Below are positions 32,969-43,563 of a stretch of DNA of 64,000 nucleotides, piece after piece. The notes under the pieces were generated by a model. That model ran no database searches and was not told the origin of the DNA. It worked only from the letters and a program-made list of their open reading frames with translations. Each line of letters starts with the position of its first letter. Position 1 is the stretch's first letter. Made by a program: the position numbers and the translations under genes. Source of the DNA: Burkholderiaceae bacterium (GTDB taxonomy: Bacteria; Pseudomonadota; Gammaproteobacteria; Burkholderiales; Burkholderiaceae_C); NCBI GenBank assembly GCA_004299095.1, contig SCQQ01000094.1, positions 30,461 through 94,460 of the forward strand. Reading direction: 5' to 3'.

Positions 32969-33487
32969 TCACTTGCCCTCGTTCAGCGCCTTGATCACCT
33001 GGTCGGTGATGTCCAGCTTGGGATTCACGTACACCGCTTCCTGCAGGATCACGTCGTACTTGCCCGCGATCGCCACTTGCTGGACGATGCGGTTGGCCTG
33101 ATCCAGGATACGCTGCAATTCTTCCTGCTTGCGCGCGTTCAGATCTTCCTGGAATTCCATGCGGCTGCGCTGGAATTCACGATCCTGATCGGCCAACTTG
33201 CGTTGCTGCGCGGCACGCTGCGTTTCGTTCATGGTGACGGCATCGCGCTCGAACTTGTCGGAGGCGGCCTTGAGCGCCGCGCCGGATGCGTCGATGGTCT
33301 TTTCGCGTGCCGAGAATTCCTGTTCCAGCTTGGCTTGCGCCGCTTTGGCCGGCGCGGCTTCACGCAGCAAGCGATCGGTATTCACGAAACCGATCTTGAC
33401 GCCGTCTTGCGCTTGCGCCAGAACGGGGGTGATCAGCAGGGCCGCCGACGCAAGTACAACAGCCAGACGACGAGCAAACGTAAACAT
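32969..33487 (-). CDS. skp: Periplasmic chaperone Skp/OmpH
   Basis: A 172-residue protein with a signal peptide ending near VLAQAQD (residues 1-27), followed by [13 protein letters not shown] and long amphipathic helices that form the tentacles of the trimer. It holds unfolded outer-membrane proteins for BamA. Its ATG overlaps the bamA stop by one base (TAATG). Confidence 0.93.
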   Translation of the reverse strand: MFTFARRLAVVLASAALLITPVLAQAQDGVKIGFVNTDRLLREAAPAKAAQAKLEQEFSAREKTIDASGAALKAASDKFERDAVTMNETQRAAQQRKLADQDREFQRSRMEFQEDLNARKQEELQRILDQANRIVQQVAIAGKYDVILQEAVYVNPKLDITDQVIKALNEGK

Positions 33488-35784
33488 TAAAAGGTGGTTC
33501 CGATCTGAAATTGGAAGTGTTCGATTCTATCGCCCGGCCGCTTGCGCAGCGGGAACGCCCAGGCAAAGCGCAAGGGGCCGAGGGGTGATATCCAGCTCAG
33601 GCCAATACCCGTTGAATAGCGCAGCGCTTGGCTGGTGATCGGCTGCCCTTCGCCATACAGCGCACCGGCGTCGAAGAAGCCGAACAAGCGCAAGGTACGG
33701 TCGTTGCCGGCACCCGGAAACGGCGTGATGAACTCGGCGTTCACCGTCGCCTTGCGGTTGCCGCCGATGAACGAGCCGGTGACGTCGCGCGGACCCAACG
33801 TCGACTGCTCGTAGCCGCGCACCGAACCCAGGCCGCCCGAATAGAAGTTCTTGAACACCGGGAAAGGCTGTCCGTTCAAGCCCTTGCCCCAGCCCAGTTC
33901 GCCATTGAGCGCGATGGTGTATTGCTTGTTCAGCGGGATGTATTGCTGGATCTGGTAGTCGGCCTTGACGTAGTTGACGTTGCCAAGCAAACCCAGTTCA
34001 CCCGTGAGTCGCTGATAACGACCGGAATTCGGCGCCAGAGCGCTGTCGCGCGAATCGCGCGACCAACCCAGCGTGAACGGGAAGGCGTTGCTGGAGAAGC
34101 CGAACTGGTCGGCGTAAGCCAAGTAGGCCGCCGGGATGTTGGTGCCCGGATCAATCTTGGTGTGCTCGGCGCGGATGCCCAGATAAACCGTGTCCAGTTC
34201 GGTCACCGGCAAGCCGAACTTCAAGCCCGTGCCGATCGTGGTCAGGCGGTAATCACCGCCCTGATCGGCGTAGGGCTTGTGGCTTTCATAGGTGACATCC
34301 ACGGTGCGCGAGACGCCGTTGACGGTGAAATACGGATCGGTCGCGCTGATGATGCCGGTGCGGTTGTATTTGCCGGTGCTCAATTGCAAGTTCAACTTGT
34401 TGCCGGAGCCGAATGCGTTCTCCTGCGACAGGCCAAAAGTCAATTGGATTTTTTCCGCCGAGGAATAGCCGCCGCCGATCGAGACGCTGCCGGTCGGCGT
34501 TTCCTTCACCTTGACGTCCAGGTCGACCTCATCCGGCGCACCAGGCACTTCGGTGGTTGAAACCGAAACTTCGCTGAAATAGCCCAGGCGGTCGAGACGG
34601 TCGCGCGACAGTTGGATTTTTTGCGCGTCGTACCAGGAAGACTCGTACTGCCGGAATTCGCGCCGGATCACTTCGTCGCGCGTGCGCGTGTTGCCGGAGA
34701 TATTGATGTGGCGCACGTAAACGCGCCGCTCGGGCTCGGCGTGCAGCACGATTTCCACCTGGCGCGCGCCGCGATTCACGTTCGGCACCGCGTCGACCTT
34801 GGCAAATGCGTAGCCGTAGGTGCCAAACAGGTTGGTGAACGCCTTGGTGGTTTCCGTCACCTGGTCGGCGTTGTACGGCTTTCCGGGTTGGATCGTGACC
34901 AACGACTTGAATTCGTCGGTGCGGTCCAGATAGTTGCCGTCCAGCTTGACGCCCGTGACGACGAACTGGTTGCCCTCGGTGATGTTGATAGTGATCGAAA
35001 TCGATTGCTTGTCGGGCGAAATGGCGACCTGCGTCGAGTTGATCTGGAAATCGAGGTAGCCGTGCGACAGGTAGAACGAGCGCAGCGACTCCAGATCGCC
35101 ATTCAGCTTGGTCTTCGAATACTGGTTGCTTTTGGTGTACCACGCGAGCCAGCCGCCCGTGTCCAGGTTGAACAGCTTTTTCAGCTCGCTGGATGAATAC
35201 GCGTGGTTGCCGTTGATGGTGATGTCCTTGATGCGCGCCGGCAGCCCTTCGTTGATGCCGAAGGTCAAGCGCACCTGGTTGCGTTCGGCCGGCGTGACGG
35301 TGGTCTGGACCTGGGCGTCATACAGGCTGTGGTTGACGTACTGGCGCCGCAATTCCTGCTCGGCCCGATCGGCCAGCGCCTTGTCGTATGGTCGCCCCGG
35401 GGCAATCCCGGCATCGCGCAACGCCGCCTTCAGCTGGTCGTTGGTGAATTCCTTGTTGCCGGTGAATTCAACCGAGGAGATCGTCGGCCGCTCCTGCACC
35501 ACCACCACCAGTACGTCGCCTTTCACTTCCAGACGCACGTCGGAAAACACGCCCAGCGCATAAAGCGCACGGATGGCCGCCGCGCCCTTCTCGTCGGTGT
35601 AGGTATCTCCCACATGAATCGGCAGGGACGCAAAAACGGTGCCGGGCTCGGTACGCTGCAGCCCATCGATCTGGATGTCGTGCACCACGAACGGGTTCAC
35701 GGCCCACGCCATTTGTGCCGCCAGGAATAGGGCCAGGAAGGCCATCAAGGGACGCCAGCGGATTCGGGAGGAGCAGAGTGTCAT
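33487..35784 (-). CDS. bamA: Outer membrane protein assembly factor BamA
   Basis: A 765-residue Omp85 insertase. Signal peptide up to about residue 28 (LFLAAQMAWA), five POTRA domains to about 420, then the beta-barrel. The essential loop-6 motif VRGY is in GGLGSVRGYEQST, and the chain ends FQFQIGTTF with the C-terminal phenylalanine expected for barrel proteins. Start MTLCSSRIR at 35784; the longer frame adds 12 residues of unlikely coding. Confidence 0.97.
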   Translation of the reverse strand: MTLCSSRIRWRPLMAFLALFLAAQMAWAVNPFVVHDIQIDGLQRTEPGTVFASLPIHVGDTYTDEKGAAAIRALYALGVFSDVRLEVKGDVLVVVVQERPTISSVEFTGNKEFTNDQLKAALRDAGIAPGRPYDKALADRAEQELRRQYVNHSLYDAQVQTTVTPAERNQVRLTFGINEGLPARIKDITINGNHAYSSSELKKLFNLDTGGWLAWYTKSNQYSKTKLNGDLESLRSFYLSHGYLDFQINSTQVAISPDKQSISITINITEGNQFVVTGVKLDGNYLDRTDEFKSLVTIQPGKPYNADQVTETTKAFTNLFGTYGYAFAKVDAVPNVNRGARQVEIVLHAEPERRVYVRHINISGNTRTRDEVIRREFRQYESSWYDAQKIQLSRDRLDRLGYFSEVSVSTTEVPGAPDEVDLDVKVKETPTGSVSIGGGYSSAEKIQLTFGLSQENAFGSGNKLNLQLSTGKYNRTGIISATDPYFTVNGVSRTVDVTYESHKPYADQGGDYRLTTIGTGLKFGLPVTELDTVYLGIRAEHTKIDPGTNIPAAYLAYADQFGFSSNAFPFTLGWSRDSRDSALAPNSGRYQRLTGELGLLGNVNYVKADYQIQQYIPLNKQYTIALNGELGWGKGLNGQPFPVFKNFYSGGLGSVRGYEQSTLGPRDVTGSFIGGNRKATVNAEFITPFPGAGNDRTLRLFGFFDAGALYGEGQPITSQALRYSTGIGLSWISPLGPLRFAWAFPLRKRPGDRIEHFQFQIGTTF

Positions 35785-35838
35785 GAATTTGGCAAACAAA
35801 ACGCCCGGACAAGGGCGCAAGAGGACGTTGCGATCAGG

Positions 35839-37230
35839 TCAACCCATTCGGCCAGCCACGTAATTGACGATGTCGTTGTAGATCGCGATGGACATGAAAG
35901 AGAGCAGGATCACGATGCCAAGGTACTGTAGCCGCTGCATCCAGATAACGGACACGGGTTTCCGCGTCACCGCCTCCCAGAGATAATACATCAGGTGCCC
36001 CCCATCCAGAAGGGGAATGGGCAGTAAATTCAACACCCCCAGGCTCACACTGATGAAGGCCAAGAAGCCCAGGTAGTAAGTCACTCCGAGGCGCGCCGAC
36101 TGACCGGCGTACTCGGCGATCGCGACTGGCCCGCTCAGGCTTTTGAGCGAGATCTGCCCGACCACCATGCGGCCCAGCATCTTGAGCGACAGCACCGAGA
36201 TTTCCCAGGTCTTGGTGACGCCCGCCCACAAGCCGCTCACCGGCCCCATGCGCACCAGCACCATTTCGGGCGCGCTGCCGACGAAAGCGCCAATGCGGCC
36301 CATGCGCTTGCCGTGGTCCTCGACTGAATCGGGCTGCACCGCAACGTCCAGCAGCTGGCCTTTGCGTTCGATTTCCCACGTCGCCGCGGGTGGCGGTCCG
36401 CTTTTGCCAGAAGCCTCGATCAACGTGCGCAGTTGCCGGCCGTCGGTGACCGCCGCTCCGCCGATGCGCGCGACCACGTCACCTGCTTGCAAACCCGCGC
36501 GCTCGGCCGCGCCACCCGCGATCACCTTGCCGATCACCGGCTTGCTTTCCGGCGCGACGATGCCGATGTCGTCGAAAAGCTGCTGATCCGGATCGCGCAC
36601 TCGGAGTGACGCCAAACCCAGCGTCACCTCTTTGGACGGCCCGGCACTTAAGGTCGGACGCACTTGCAGCTTTACGTCGCGCTGGTCCAGCGCGCCTTGG
36701 GTCAGCAGCCAGCGCAAGCTTTCGAACGACGCCAGCGGCGCCAGCGGGTCGCCGGCAAGCGCCCCGCTCTCGACCAAATCACCGGCTTGCAGGCCTGCCT
36801 TGGCGGCCAGCGTGCCCGTTGTCGGCGTCGACAGGAGCGCGCGTGGCTGCTGAATACCCACCCAGTTGACCAGCGCATAGAGCAGCACCGCCATGATCAG
36901 ATTGGCCCCCGGCCCCGCCGCGGCAATCAGCGCACGTGCGCCGAGCGGCCGCGCGTTGTAGGCGCGATCACGCTCCTCCGCCGGGACTGGCGCTTCACGC
37001 TCGTCCAGCATCTTGACGTAGCCGCCAAGCGGAATGGCACTGATCACAAATTCGGTGTCTTGTCCAGGGTGCTGGCGACGCGGCTTGAAGCGCAGCAGGA
37101 TCGGGCCGAAACCGACGGAGAAACGCAGCACCTTGACGCCGCACGCGACCGCCATGCGGTAGTGGCCCCATTCGTGCCCGGCCACCAGGATGCCGAGAGC
37201 AACCAGGAACGCAAGCAATGTGGTCAACAT
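35839..37230 (-). CDS. rseP: Site-2 protease RseP
   Basis: A 463-residue intramembrane zinc metalloprotease that cleaves the anti-sigma factor in the envelope stress response. The zinc site HEWGH is at residues 19-23 in the first membrane helix; the third ligand is in NLLPIPLLDGGHL. Two PDZ domains lie between about 115 and 300. It is placed before bamA, linking outer-membrane assembly with stress sensing. Confidence 0.96.
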   Translation of the reverse strand: MLTTLLAFLVALGILVAGHEWGHYRMAVACGVKVLRFSVGFGPILLRFKPRRQHPGQDTEFVISAIPLGGYVKMLDEREAPVPAEERDRAYNARPLGARALIAAAGPGANLIMAVLLYALVNWVGIQQPRALLSTPTTGTLAAKAGLQAGDLVESGALAGDPLAPLASFESLRWLLTQGALDQRDVKLQVRPTLSAGPSKEVTLGLASLRVRDPDQQLFDDIGIVAPESKPVIGKVIAGGAAERAGLQAGDVVARIGGAAVTDGRQLRTLIEASGKSGPPPAATWEIERKGQLLDVAVQPDSVEDHGKRMGRIGAFVGSAPEMVLVRMGPVSGLWAGVTKTWEISVLSLKMLGRMVVGQISLKSLSGPVAIAEYAGQSARLGVTYYLGFLAFISVSLGVLNLLPIPLLDGGHLMYYLWEAVTRKPVSVIWMQRLQYLGIVILLSFMSIAIYNDIVNYVAGRMG

Positions 37231-37244
37231 GGCATCTGCGCCAT

Positions 37245-38444
37245 TCAGGCGATTGCCGCCAGCGCCCGCACGGTCTGGCGCGCATGGGAACGCGCCTGAA
37301 TGTCGAGTTCGAGCAGCTCGGCCAAATCGTGCGGCGCCCGCGGCTGGAATGAATCGAGCGTGTCGCGGTTCGCGGCATAGATCTGATCGAACCGGATGTG
37401 GTTATCCAGGAAAGCCGCGACAGCCACTTCATTCGCGGCGTTGAGGATGGCGCAGCTTCCGGGCGGCGCGGCAAGCGCCTCCCACGCCAACGCCAGGCTG
37501 GGATAGCGCGCGCGATGTGCCGGCGAGTCGGCGGCCTCGAACGTGAGGGCGCCGAGCGTGGCGAAATCCGGCGCGCGCGCGCCGGATTCGATGCGGTCGG
37601 GCCACCCCAAGCCATAAGAGATGGGCATTTTCATGTCGGGCGTGCCCAATTGCGCAATGACGGAGCCATCCCGGTATTGCACCATGGAATGAATCACGCT
37701 TTGCGGATGAATCACCACCTCGATGCGCTCTGCGTCGATGCCGAACAGGTGGTACGCCTCGATCACTTCCAGCGCCTTGTTCATCATGGTGGCGGAATCG
37801 ACCGAAATCTTGCGCCCCATGACCCAGTTGGGATGTGCGCACGCTTGTGCCGGCGTGGCATCGCGCAACGTTTCTGGCGCGCGCGCGCGGAACGGCCCGC
37901 CAGACGCCGTCAGGATCAGCCGATCCACCCGCGCCTTCCAGGTGCCGCGGTCAGCAGGTAACGCTTGAAAAATTGCGGAATGCTCGCTGTCGATCGGCAA
38001 CAACGTGGCGCCACCCGCCTTGACCGCATCCAAAAACAACGGCCCGCCCACCACCAGCGCTTCCTTGTTGGCCAGAAGCAGGCGCTTGCCGGCACGGGCG
38101 GCGGCAAGACAGGGCGCCAATCCGGCCGCGCCGACGATGGCCGCCATGACCGTATCCACTTCGGCGCTGCCCGCAAGCTGCTCGACGGCTCGGGCGCCGC
38201 TCTCCACGCGCGTCGGCAAGCCCGCCGCCTTGACCTTTTGCGCCAACGCCAAGGCGTGCGTGGCGTCGGCCATGACGGCGATCCTGGGGCGCCAACGCAC
38301 GCACTGCGCCAAAAGAGCGTCGACCCGCGTGGCCGCGGCCAGCGCCACGACGTCAAACCGGTCGGGATGCAGCGCAGCCACTTCCAGGGTATTGACGCCG
38401 ATCGATCCGGTCGATCCCAGAACGGCAAGGCGTTGACGCGGCAC
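37245..38444 (-). CDS. dxr: 1-deoxy-D-xylulose 5-phosphate reductoisomerase
   Basis: A 399-residue NADPH enzyme, second step of the MEP isoprenoid pathway. NADPH motif LAVLGSTGSIGVNTL, the metal and substrate region LLPIDSEHSAIFQAL, and GRKISVDSATMMNKALEVIE are all present. No ATG gives the right N-terminus; the GTG at 38444 (VPRQRLAVLG), 4 bp after the cdsA stop, fits the family best. Confidence 0.94.
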   Translation of the reverse strand: MPRQRLAVLGSTGSIGVNTLEVAALHPDRFDVVALAAATRVDALLAQCVRWRPRIAVMADATHALALAQKVKAAGLPTRVESGARAVEQLAGSAEVDTVMAAIVGAAGLAPCLAAARAGKRLLLANKEALVVGGPLFLDAVKAGGATLLPIDSEHSAIFQALPADRGTWKARVDRLILTASGGPFRARAPETLRDATPAQACAHPNWVMGRKISVDSATMMNKALEVIEAYHLFGIDAERIEVVIHPQSVIHSMVQYRDGSVIAQLGTPDMKMPISYGLGWPDRIESGARAPDFATLGALTFEAADSPAHRARYPSLALAWEALAAPPGSCAILNAANEVAVAAFLDNHIRFDQIYAANRDTLDSFQPRAPHDLAELLELDIQARSHARQTVRALAAIA

Positions 38445-38448
38445 GTTC

Positions 38449-39309
38449 CTAGCGTCCAAAACCAAAAGCCAACAGCGCCAGCGCCAGCGGCAACGTGGGC
38501 AGGAGCGCATCAACGCGATCCAGCACGCCGCCGTGGCCTGGCAACAAGCGGCTTGAATCTTTCACGCCAGCCACGCGCTTGACCAGCGATTCGGACAAGT
38601 CGCCGACCACGCTCATCCCCACCAGGAACAACACGCCCAAGATCAGAAAGGGCAGTCCGCGATCAAGCAACCGTGTATAGAGGCTTGGGTTTTGCGGAAA
38701 GAAACTGCGGTCCAGCACGATCCAGATGGCCGCCACGATCCAGACCCCAAGCACCGCTCCGGCCACGCCCTCCCAAGTCTTGCCCGGACTGATGCTCGGC
38801 GCCAGTTTGCGCCCGCCGGTCAGGCGGCCTCCGAAGGCACGCCCGGAAAAATAAGCAGCGATGTCGGCCACCCACACCAAGAAGAGGATTGACAGCAAAA
38901 AGTTGATGCCGATGGTACGCGCCCGCGCGAGCGCCAGCCAAGCGACACACAGCACCAGCACACCCGCCAGCCAGCGCCAGGCCCGCGGCAGCCGTCCCCA
39001 GCCGGAGAGCCCGCGCACCAGCATCGCGATGCCAGCCACCACCCAAATCGCGCCCGCCGCCTGCCAAAAGCCCGTCAGGGGGTGGTGCACGGCGCCGCCA
39101 CGTTCAAGTACCAGGCACAACGCCACGCAAAGCACGCCGGTCAGCCAGGCGCCGGCCCCGCGAATTCCTACGAGGTGCGCCCATTCCCAGCCGGCCGCGC
39201 CCATCAGCAGCGCGACCAAGACAACGAAGGGAATGGGCGTGGGCGCAAACAGCGCCGGGAAAAAGATGGCCGCCAGGACCAGGGCGGTAATGACGCGCTG
39301 CTTCAGCAT
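38449..39309 (-). CDS. cdsA: Phosphatidate cytidylyltransferase
   Basis: A 286-residue integral membrane enzyme making CDP-diacylglycerol for phospholipids. It has about eight hydrophobic segments, and the C-terminal family signature is seen in SLVKRVAGVKDSSRLLPGHG followed by GVLDRVDA. It lies 7 bp after uppS and 4 bp before dxr. Confidence 0.95.
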   Translation of the reverse strand: MLKQRVITALVLAAIFFPALFAPTPIPFVVLVALLMGAAGWEWAHLVGIRGAGAWLTGVLCVALCLVLERGGAVHHPLTGFWQAAGAIWVVAGIAMLVRGLSGWGRLPRAWRWLAGVLVLCVAWLALARARTIGINFLLSILFLVWVADIAAYFSGRAFGGRLTGGRKLAPSISPGKTWEGVAGAVLGVWIVAAIWIVLDRSFFPQNPSLYTRLLDRGLPFLILGVLFLVGMSVVGDLSESLVKRVAGVKDSSRLLPGHGGVLDRVDALLPTLPLALALLAFGFGR

Positions 39310-39316
39310 GGCGACC

Positions 39317-40054
39317 TCATCGCGCGCTTACGGGCGTCTCGACCTGCTCGGACGTTTTGCCAAAGCGGCGTTCGCGCGTGGCGTAAAACGCCAGGGCCTC
39401 GTCCAGCGTCGCCTCGTCGAAATCGGGCCACAGGCAAGGGGTGAAAAACAGTTCGGTGTAGGCGCACTGCCACAGCATGAAATTGCTGATGCGCTGCTCG
39501 CCGCCGGTGCGAATCAACAGATCCGGATCGGGGACATGGGCGAGCGCCATGGCGCGACCCAACGCGTCCTCGGTGACTGCTACGCCGGTCGCCGCCAGCT
39601 TCGCGGCGGCTTGTGCAATATCCCAGCGGCCGCCATAGTTGAAACAGACATTCAACGTCATGCGCTGCCCGGCTTCGGTTGTCTGTTCGGCCTGGAGCAG
39701 GCGTACCCGCAGGGATTCGGCCAGATTCGCGCGCTCGCCAACGAAACGCAAGCGGACGCCGTTGCGCTGCAAGTCGGGTACTTCGCGCGCCAGCGCCTTG
39801 GCGAGCAGGTCCATCAGTCCGCTCACTTCATCACGTGGGCGGCGCCAGTTTTCCGACGAAAAGGCGAACACCGACAACACGCCAATGCCGCGCTCCGCAC
39901 ACGCGTGAATGCAGCGCCTGAGCGCGTCGACGCCCTGGCGATGCCCCGCCACGCGCGGCAGGAAACGGCGCTTGGCCCAGCGCCCGTTGCCGTCCATGAC
40001 GATGGCCACGTGCACGGGTTCGACGGGGGTTGGCGCGCGCGTCGCTTTGGCCAT
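39317..40054 (-). CDS. uppS: Undecaprenyl diphosphate synthase
   Basis: A 245-residue cis-prenyltransferase making the lipid carrier for peptidoglycan and O-antigen. Substrate loop VAIVMDGNGRWAKRR, FAFSSENWRRP and the late DLLIRTGGEQRISNFMLWQ are all present. Start is the ATG at 40054; an in-frame GTG at 40087 would add 11 residues. Confidence 0.95.
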   Translation of the reverse strand: MAKATRAPTPVEPVHVAIVMDGNGRWAKRRFLPRVAGHRQGVDALRRCIHACAERGIGVLSVFAFSSENWRRPRDEVSGLMDLLAKALAREVPDLQRNGVRLRFVGERANLAESLRVRLLQAEQTTEAGQRMTLNVCFNYGGRWDIAQAAAKLAATGVAVTEDALGRAMALAHVPDPDLLIRTGGEQRISNFMLWQCAYTELFFTPCLWPDFDEATLDEALAFYATRERRFGKTSEQVETPVSAR

Positions 40055-40242
40055 GTGATGAATGTCCGTTGCTGGCTTCGATGCCACCGTGGATCAGGAC
40101 CGCACCGCGAGCGTCAACGCAGCGCTCTCACACAGCACGCTGCGCAGCACCGGCGAAAGCGAAGCCGGAAACCCAAGCCGAATGCCGGCCCGCTGCAACC
40201 AGGCCGCATCCCGTATTCCGTGGGCCAGCCGCGCCAAACACC

Positions 40243-40803
40243 CTAAACCTCGAGAATGTCTTTTTCCTTGGCAGCCACCAGCACGTCGATGTTGGCGACG
40301 TGTTTGTCAGTCACTTTCTGAATGGCAGCCTCGGCACGCTTCTGTTCGTCTTCCGACGCCTCCTTGGCTTTTACCAGGCGCTTGATGGCATCGTTGGCGT
40401 CGCGCCGGGCATTGCGGATCGCGATCTTGGCCTGTTCGCCTTCGGCGCGCGCAATCTTCGTCATCTCGCGGCGGCGGTCTTCGCTCATCGGCGGCATCGG
40501 CACGCGGATCAGATTGCCGACGCTGGCGGGATTGAGACCCAGATCGCTTTCACGAATGGCTTTCTCGATTTTTGGCCCGATGCCCTTGTCCCAAGGCTGA
40601 ATGCCGATGGTGCGCGCGTCGAGCAGCGACACGCTGGCCACTTGCGTGAGTGGCACGTGGTTGCCGTAGGACTCGACCCGGATCGAATCGAGCAACGCCG
40701 GGTTGGCGCGGCCGGTTCTGACCTTGGCCAGGTTGTTCTTGAAGGCGGCGATGGATTGATCCATCTTCTGCTGCGCTTGCGTCGTGATGTCGGAAATCGT
40801 CAT
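40243..40803 (-). CDS. frr: Ribosome recycling factor
   Basis: A 186-residue factor that splits post-termination ribosomes with EF-G. Three-helix bundle with the conserved [13 protein letters not shown] and the C-terminal [14 protein letters not shown]. Start is the ATG at 40803; a TTG two codons earlier is possible. A 188-bp gap separates it from uppS. Confidence 0.96.
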   Translation of the reverse strand: MTISDITTQAQQKMDQSIAAFKNNLAKVRTGRANPALLDSIRVESYGNHVPLTQVASVSLLDARTIGIQPWDKGIGPKIEKAIRESDLGLNPASVGNLIRVPMPPMSEDRRREMTKIARAEGEQAKIAIRNARRDANDAIKRLVKAKEASEDEQKRAEAAIQKVTDKHVANIDVLVAAKEKDILEV

Positions 40804-40828
40804 GTCCAAACCGCTCCGTTTTGTTCAG

Positions 40829-41551
40829 TCAGGCGTGTACCAGCGTGCCCTCATGCGTCCCCGCGAGCACGTTGCGCAGTGCGCCGGGTTTGCGAATCGA
40901 AAACACCTTGATCGGAAGTTTCTGATCGCGGCACAAGGCAAACGCCGTGGCGTCCATGATGCCCAAATGCCGGTTCATGGCCTCGTCGAAACTCAGCTCG
41001 GCGTAACGCGTGGCATCCGGATCGGTGTTCGGGTCCGCACTGTAGACACCGTCCACCTTGGTGGCCTTGAGCACCACTTCGGCTCCGATTTCAGCACCGC
41101 GCAGCGCGGCCGCCGTGTCGGTGGTGAAAAACGGATTGCCGGTTCCGGCCGCGAAGACCACCACCTTGCCCTCTTCGAGATACTGCAAGGCTTTCGGCCG
41201 CACGTAGGGCTCCACCACCTGCTCGATGTTGATGGCCGACATGACGCGCGCCGTCAGGCCTTGGTGGTTCATGGCGTCGGCCAGCGCGAGCGCGTTCATC
41301 ACCGTGGCCAGCATCCCCATGTAGTCGGCGGTGGCGCGATCCATTCCGGCCGAACCGCCAGCCACGCCGCGAAAGATGTTGCCGCCGCCAATGACCACTG
41401 CGACCTGCACGCCGGTGCGTACGACTTCGGCGATTTCGCCGACGATGCGCTCGATGGTGCCGCGATGGATGCCGAAGGCTTCATCACCCATCAGGGCTTC
41501 ACCTGAAAGTTTCAGCAAGACCCGGCGCGGGCGTGGCTCAGTGGTGGTCAT
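40829..41551 (-). CDS. pyrH: UMP kinase
   Basis: A 240-residue amino-acid-kinase-fold enzyme phosphorylating UMP to UDP. Motifs [23 protein letters not shown] and [14 protein letters not shown] are present. It lies 25 bp before frr in the conserved rpsB-tsf-pyrH-frr order. Confidence 0.97.
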   Translation of the reverse strand: MTTTEPRPRRVLLKLSGEALMGDEAFGIHRGTIERIVGEIAEVVRTGVQVAVVIGGGNIFRGVAGGSAGMDRATADYMGMLATVMNALALADAMNHQGLTARVMSAINIEQVVEPYVRPKALQYLEEGKVVVFAAGTGNPFFTTDTAAALRGAEIGAEVVLKATKVDGVYSADPNTDPDATRYAELSFDEAMNRHLGIMDATAFALCRDQKLPIKVFSIRKPGALRNVLAGTHEGTLVHA

Positions 41552-41634
41552 GGAGATCTTCGAGTATTGAGCGAATCCAGTTGGGGGAAAAGGCCAGACA
41601 ACGCCGCGCGCAACCGCGCAGGGCTGTGGGGCCC

Positions 41635-42528
41635 TCAGCCCTTGCTTTGGGCCGCAGCCACTTGCGCGGCCACTTCATCGGCGAAATCCTCGCTTTTCTT
41701 CTCGATCCCTTCGCCCACGACGTACAGCGCAAAGCCGGACACCGTGGTGTTTTTCGCCTTGAGCATATCGCCGACCGAGTGCTTTTCGTCTTTCACGAAG
41801 CCTTGCTGTAGCAGCACGACCTCTTTGAGGTATTTGTGAACCGAGCCTTCGACAATCTTCGGAATGATGGCATCGGGCTTGCCTGATTCGCGCGCCTTCT
41901 CTTCGGCCACGCGGCGTTCGCTGGCGAGCAATTCGGCCGGTACTTCAGCCTCGGTGAGCGCCTTGGGTTTCATGGCGGCCACTTGCATCGCCACGTCCTT
42001 GGCCGCTTCGGCATCGCCCTGGTATTGCACCAGCACGCCGATGCGCGTGCCATGCAGATAGTGCGCGATGTGGGCACCGCCAGATTTGCGTACGAAGCGG
42101 CGGACGCTCATGTTCTCGCCAATCTTGCCGATCAGGCCCTTGCGCACGTCCTCCAGCGTCGGGCCGTAGCCGTCTTGCTCGTACGGTAACGCGGACAGCG
42201 CCGCCACGTCGGCTGGCGCCTTCTCGGCCACCAGCTTCGCGGCACCTTGCGCCATCGCCAGGAACATCTCGTTCTTGCTGACGAAATCGGTTTCGCAATT
42301 GACTTCAACCATCGCGCCGGTGCTGCCTTCGACGCAGATCGCCACCACGCCTTCCGCGGTGACCCGGCCGGCCGCCTTGCCGGCCTTGGTGCCCAGCTTG
42401 ACGCGGATCAACTCTTCCGCCTTGGCCATGTCGCCGCCGGCTTCGGTCAGCGCCTTCTTGCATTCCATCATGGGGGCGTCGGTCTTTGCCCGCAGCTCAC
42501 CCACCATCTTCGCCGTAATCGCCGTCAT
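41635..42528 (-). CDS. tsf: Translation elongation factor Ts
   Basis: A 297-residue guanine nucleotide exchange factor for EF-Tu. The N-terminal UBA-like domain has [17 protein letters not shown], and the core has [15 protein letters not shown]. It follows rpsB, with a terminator-like hairpin in between at 42591-42619. Confidence 0.97.
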   Translation of the reverse strand: MTAITAKMVGELRAKTDAPMMECKKALTEAGGDMAKAEELIRVKLGTKAGKAAGRVTAEGVVAICVEGSTGAMVEVNCETDFVSKNEMFLAMAQGAAKLVAEKAPADVAALSALPYEQDGYGPTLEDVRKGLIGKIGENMSVRRFVRKSGGAHIAHYLHGTRIGVLVQYQGDAEAAKDVAMQVAAMKPKALTEAEVPAELLASERRVAEEKARESGKPDAIIPKIVEGSVHKYLKEVVLLQQGFVKDEKHSVGDMLKAKNTTVSGFALYVVGEGIEKKSEDFADEVAAQVAAAQSKG

Positions 42529-42590
42529 GTTCTCTCCATCTCGGATTCAATGTGGACCGAGTGGCACACCCGGTCCGTTGCCTTTTCGAT

Positions 42591-42619
42591 AAAAAGAGAG
42601 GGCGCCCAGCGCCCTCTCT
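42591..42619 (-). terminator. Terminator or attenuator between rpsB and tsf
   Basis: On the minus strand an 11-bp perfect stem AGAGAGGGCGC/GCGCCCTCTCT with a three-base loop is followed by TTTTT. It lies 45 bp past the rpsB stop and 63 bp before tsf. As the two genes are normally co-transcribed, it probably attenuates tsf relative to rpsB. Confidence 0.85.
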
Positions 42620-42663
42620 CCACTTTCTGATTGAAAACTCTCGCCGCCTGGGGCCCGCGGCAA

Positions 42664-43428
42664 TCAGGCAGCCTTGGCGCTGCTTTCTTCTGGGACTTCG
42701 ACGAATTCGTCCGCCGAATCGCCGGCGGCCGCTTCAGCCACCTTCTGCACGGCGCCCGCCTTGCCTTCCAGCACCGCATCGGCCATGCCACGGGCGTATA
42801 GGGTCACGGCACGCGCCGAGTCGTCGTTGCCCGGGATCACGTGATCGATGCCTTCGGGGTTGTGGTTGGAATCCACCACGCCGATCAGCGGAATGCCGAG
42901 CTTGTGCGCTTCGGACACCGCAATCTTGTGGTAGCCCACGTCGATCACGAAGATCGCGTCGGGCAGCGCGTCCATGGTCTGGATGCCGCCGATTTCATGT
43001 TCCAGCTTGGCCAGCTCGCGCGTGAACACGAGCTGCTCCTTCTTGCTCATGGCATCGAGCCCGGCTTCGCGCTGGGCCTGCATGTCCTTCATGTGCTTGA
43101 TCGAGGTCTTGACGGTCTTGAAGTTGGTCAACATGCCGCCCAGCCAGCGCTGGTCGACATACGGCATGCCGGCGCGCTGCGCTTCCTGCGCAATCACCTC
43201 GCGCGCCTGGCGCTTGGTGCCGACGAACAGGATGGTGCCGCCATTGGCCGCCATCTGGCGTGCGAACTTCTGCGCTTCCTGAAACATCGGAAGCGTTTTT
43301 TCCAGATTGATGATGTGGATTTTGTTGCGATGGCCAAAAATATACGGGGCCATCTTCGGATTCCAGAAGCGCGTTTGGTGACCAAAGTGGACACCCGCTT
43401 CCAGCATTTCTCGCATCGTGACTGCCAT
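42664..43428 (-). CDS. rpsB: 30S ribosomal protein S2
   Basis: A 254-residue S2 with the hallmark start [20 protein letters not shown] and the domain motifs [12 protein letters not shown] and AIVIDVG-like [11 protein letters not shown]. It has a short acidic C-terminal tail. First gene of the translation part of the supercluster. Confidence 0.98.
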   Translation of the reverse strand: MAVTMREMLEAGVHFGHQTRFWNPKMAPYIFGHRNKIHIINLEKTLPMFQEAQKFARQMAANGGTILFVGTKRQAREVIAQEAQRAGMPYVDQRWLGGMLTNFKTVKTSIKHMKDMQAQREAGLDAMSKKEQLVFTRELAKLEHEIGGIQTMDALPDAIFVIDVGYHKIAVSEAHKLGIPLIGVVDSNHNPEGIDHVIPGNDDSARAVTLYARGMADAVLEGKAGAVQKVAEAAAGDSADEFVEVPEESSAKAA

Positions 43429-43557
43429 GAATTACCTCGACAAGGTTGGTTTTTGAACCCGGTCCCATGATTGCCGGCGATACGGAATCGCAGCGGCAAC
43501 ACCTCGTACGGACGGGCTCTGAATTTGCCCGCAGCAAACATGCTGCAAAGCCGCTCG

Positions 43558-43563
43558 ATTATA
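43558..43563 (-). promoter_or_regulatory. Predicted -10 box of the rpsB promoter
   Basis: A perfect TATAAT on the minus strand, about 130 bp before rpsB; its TAA is also the stop codon of the aminotransferase gene. No good -35 is seen. The leader contains a GCAGCA/TGCTGC hairpin at 43531-43546, which might take part in S2 autoregulation, known for rpsB leaders in other proteobacteria; not shown here. Confidence 0.5.
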
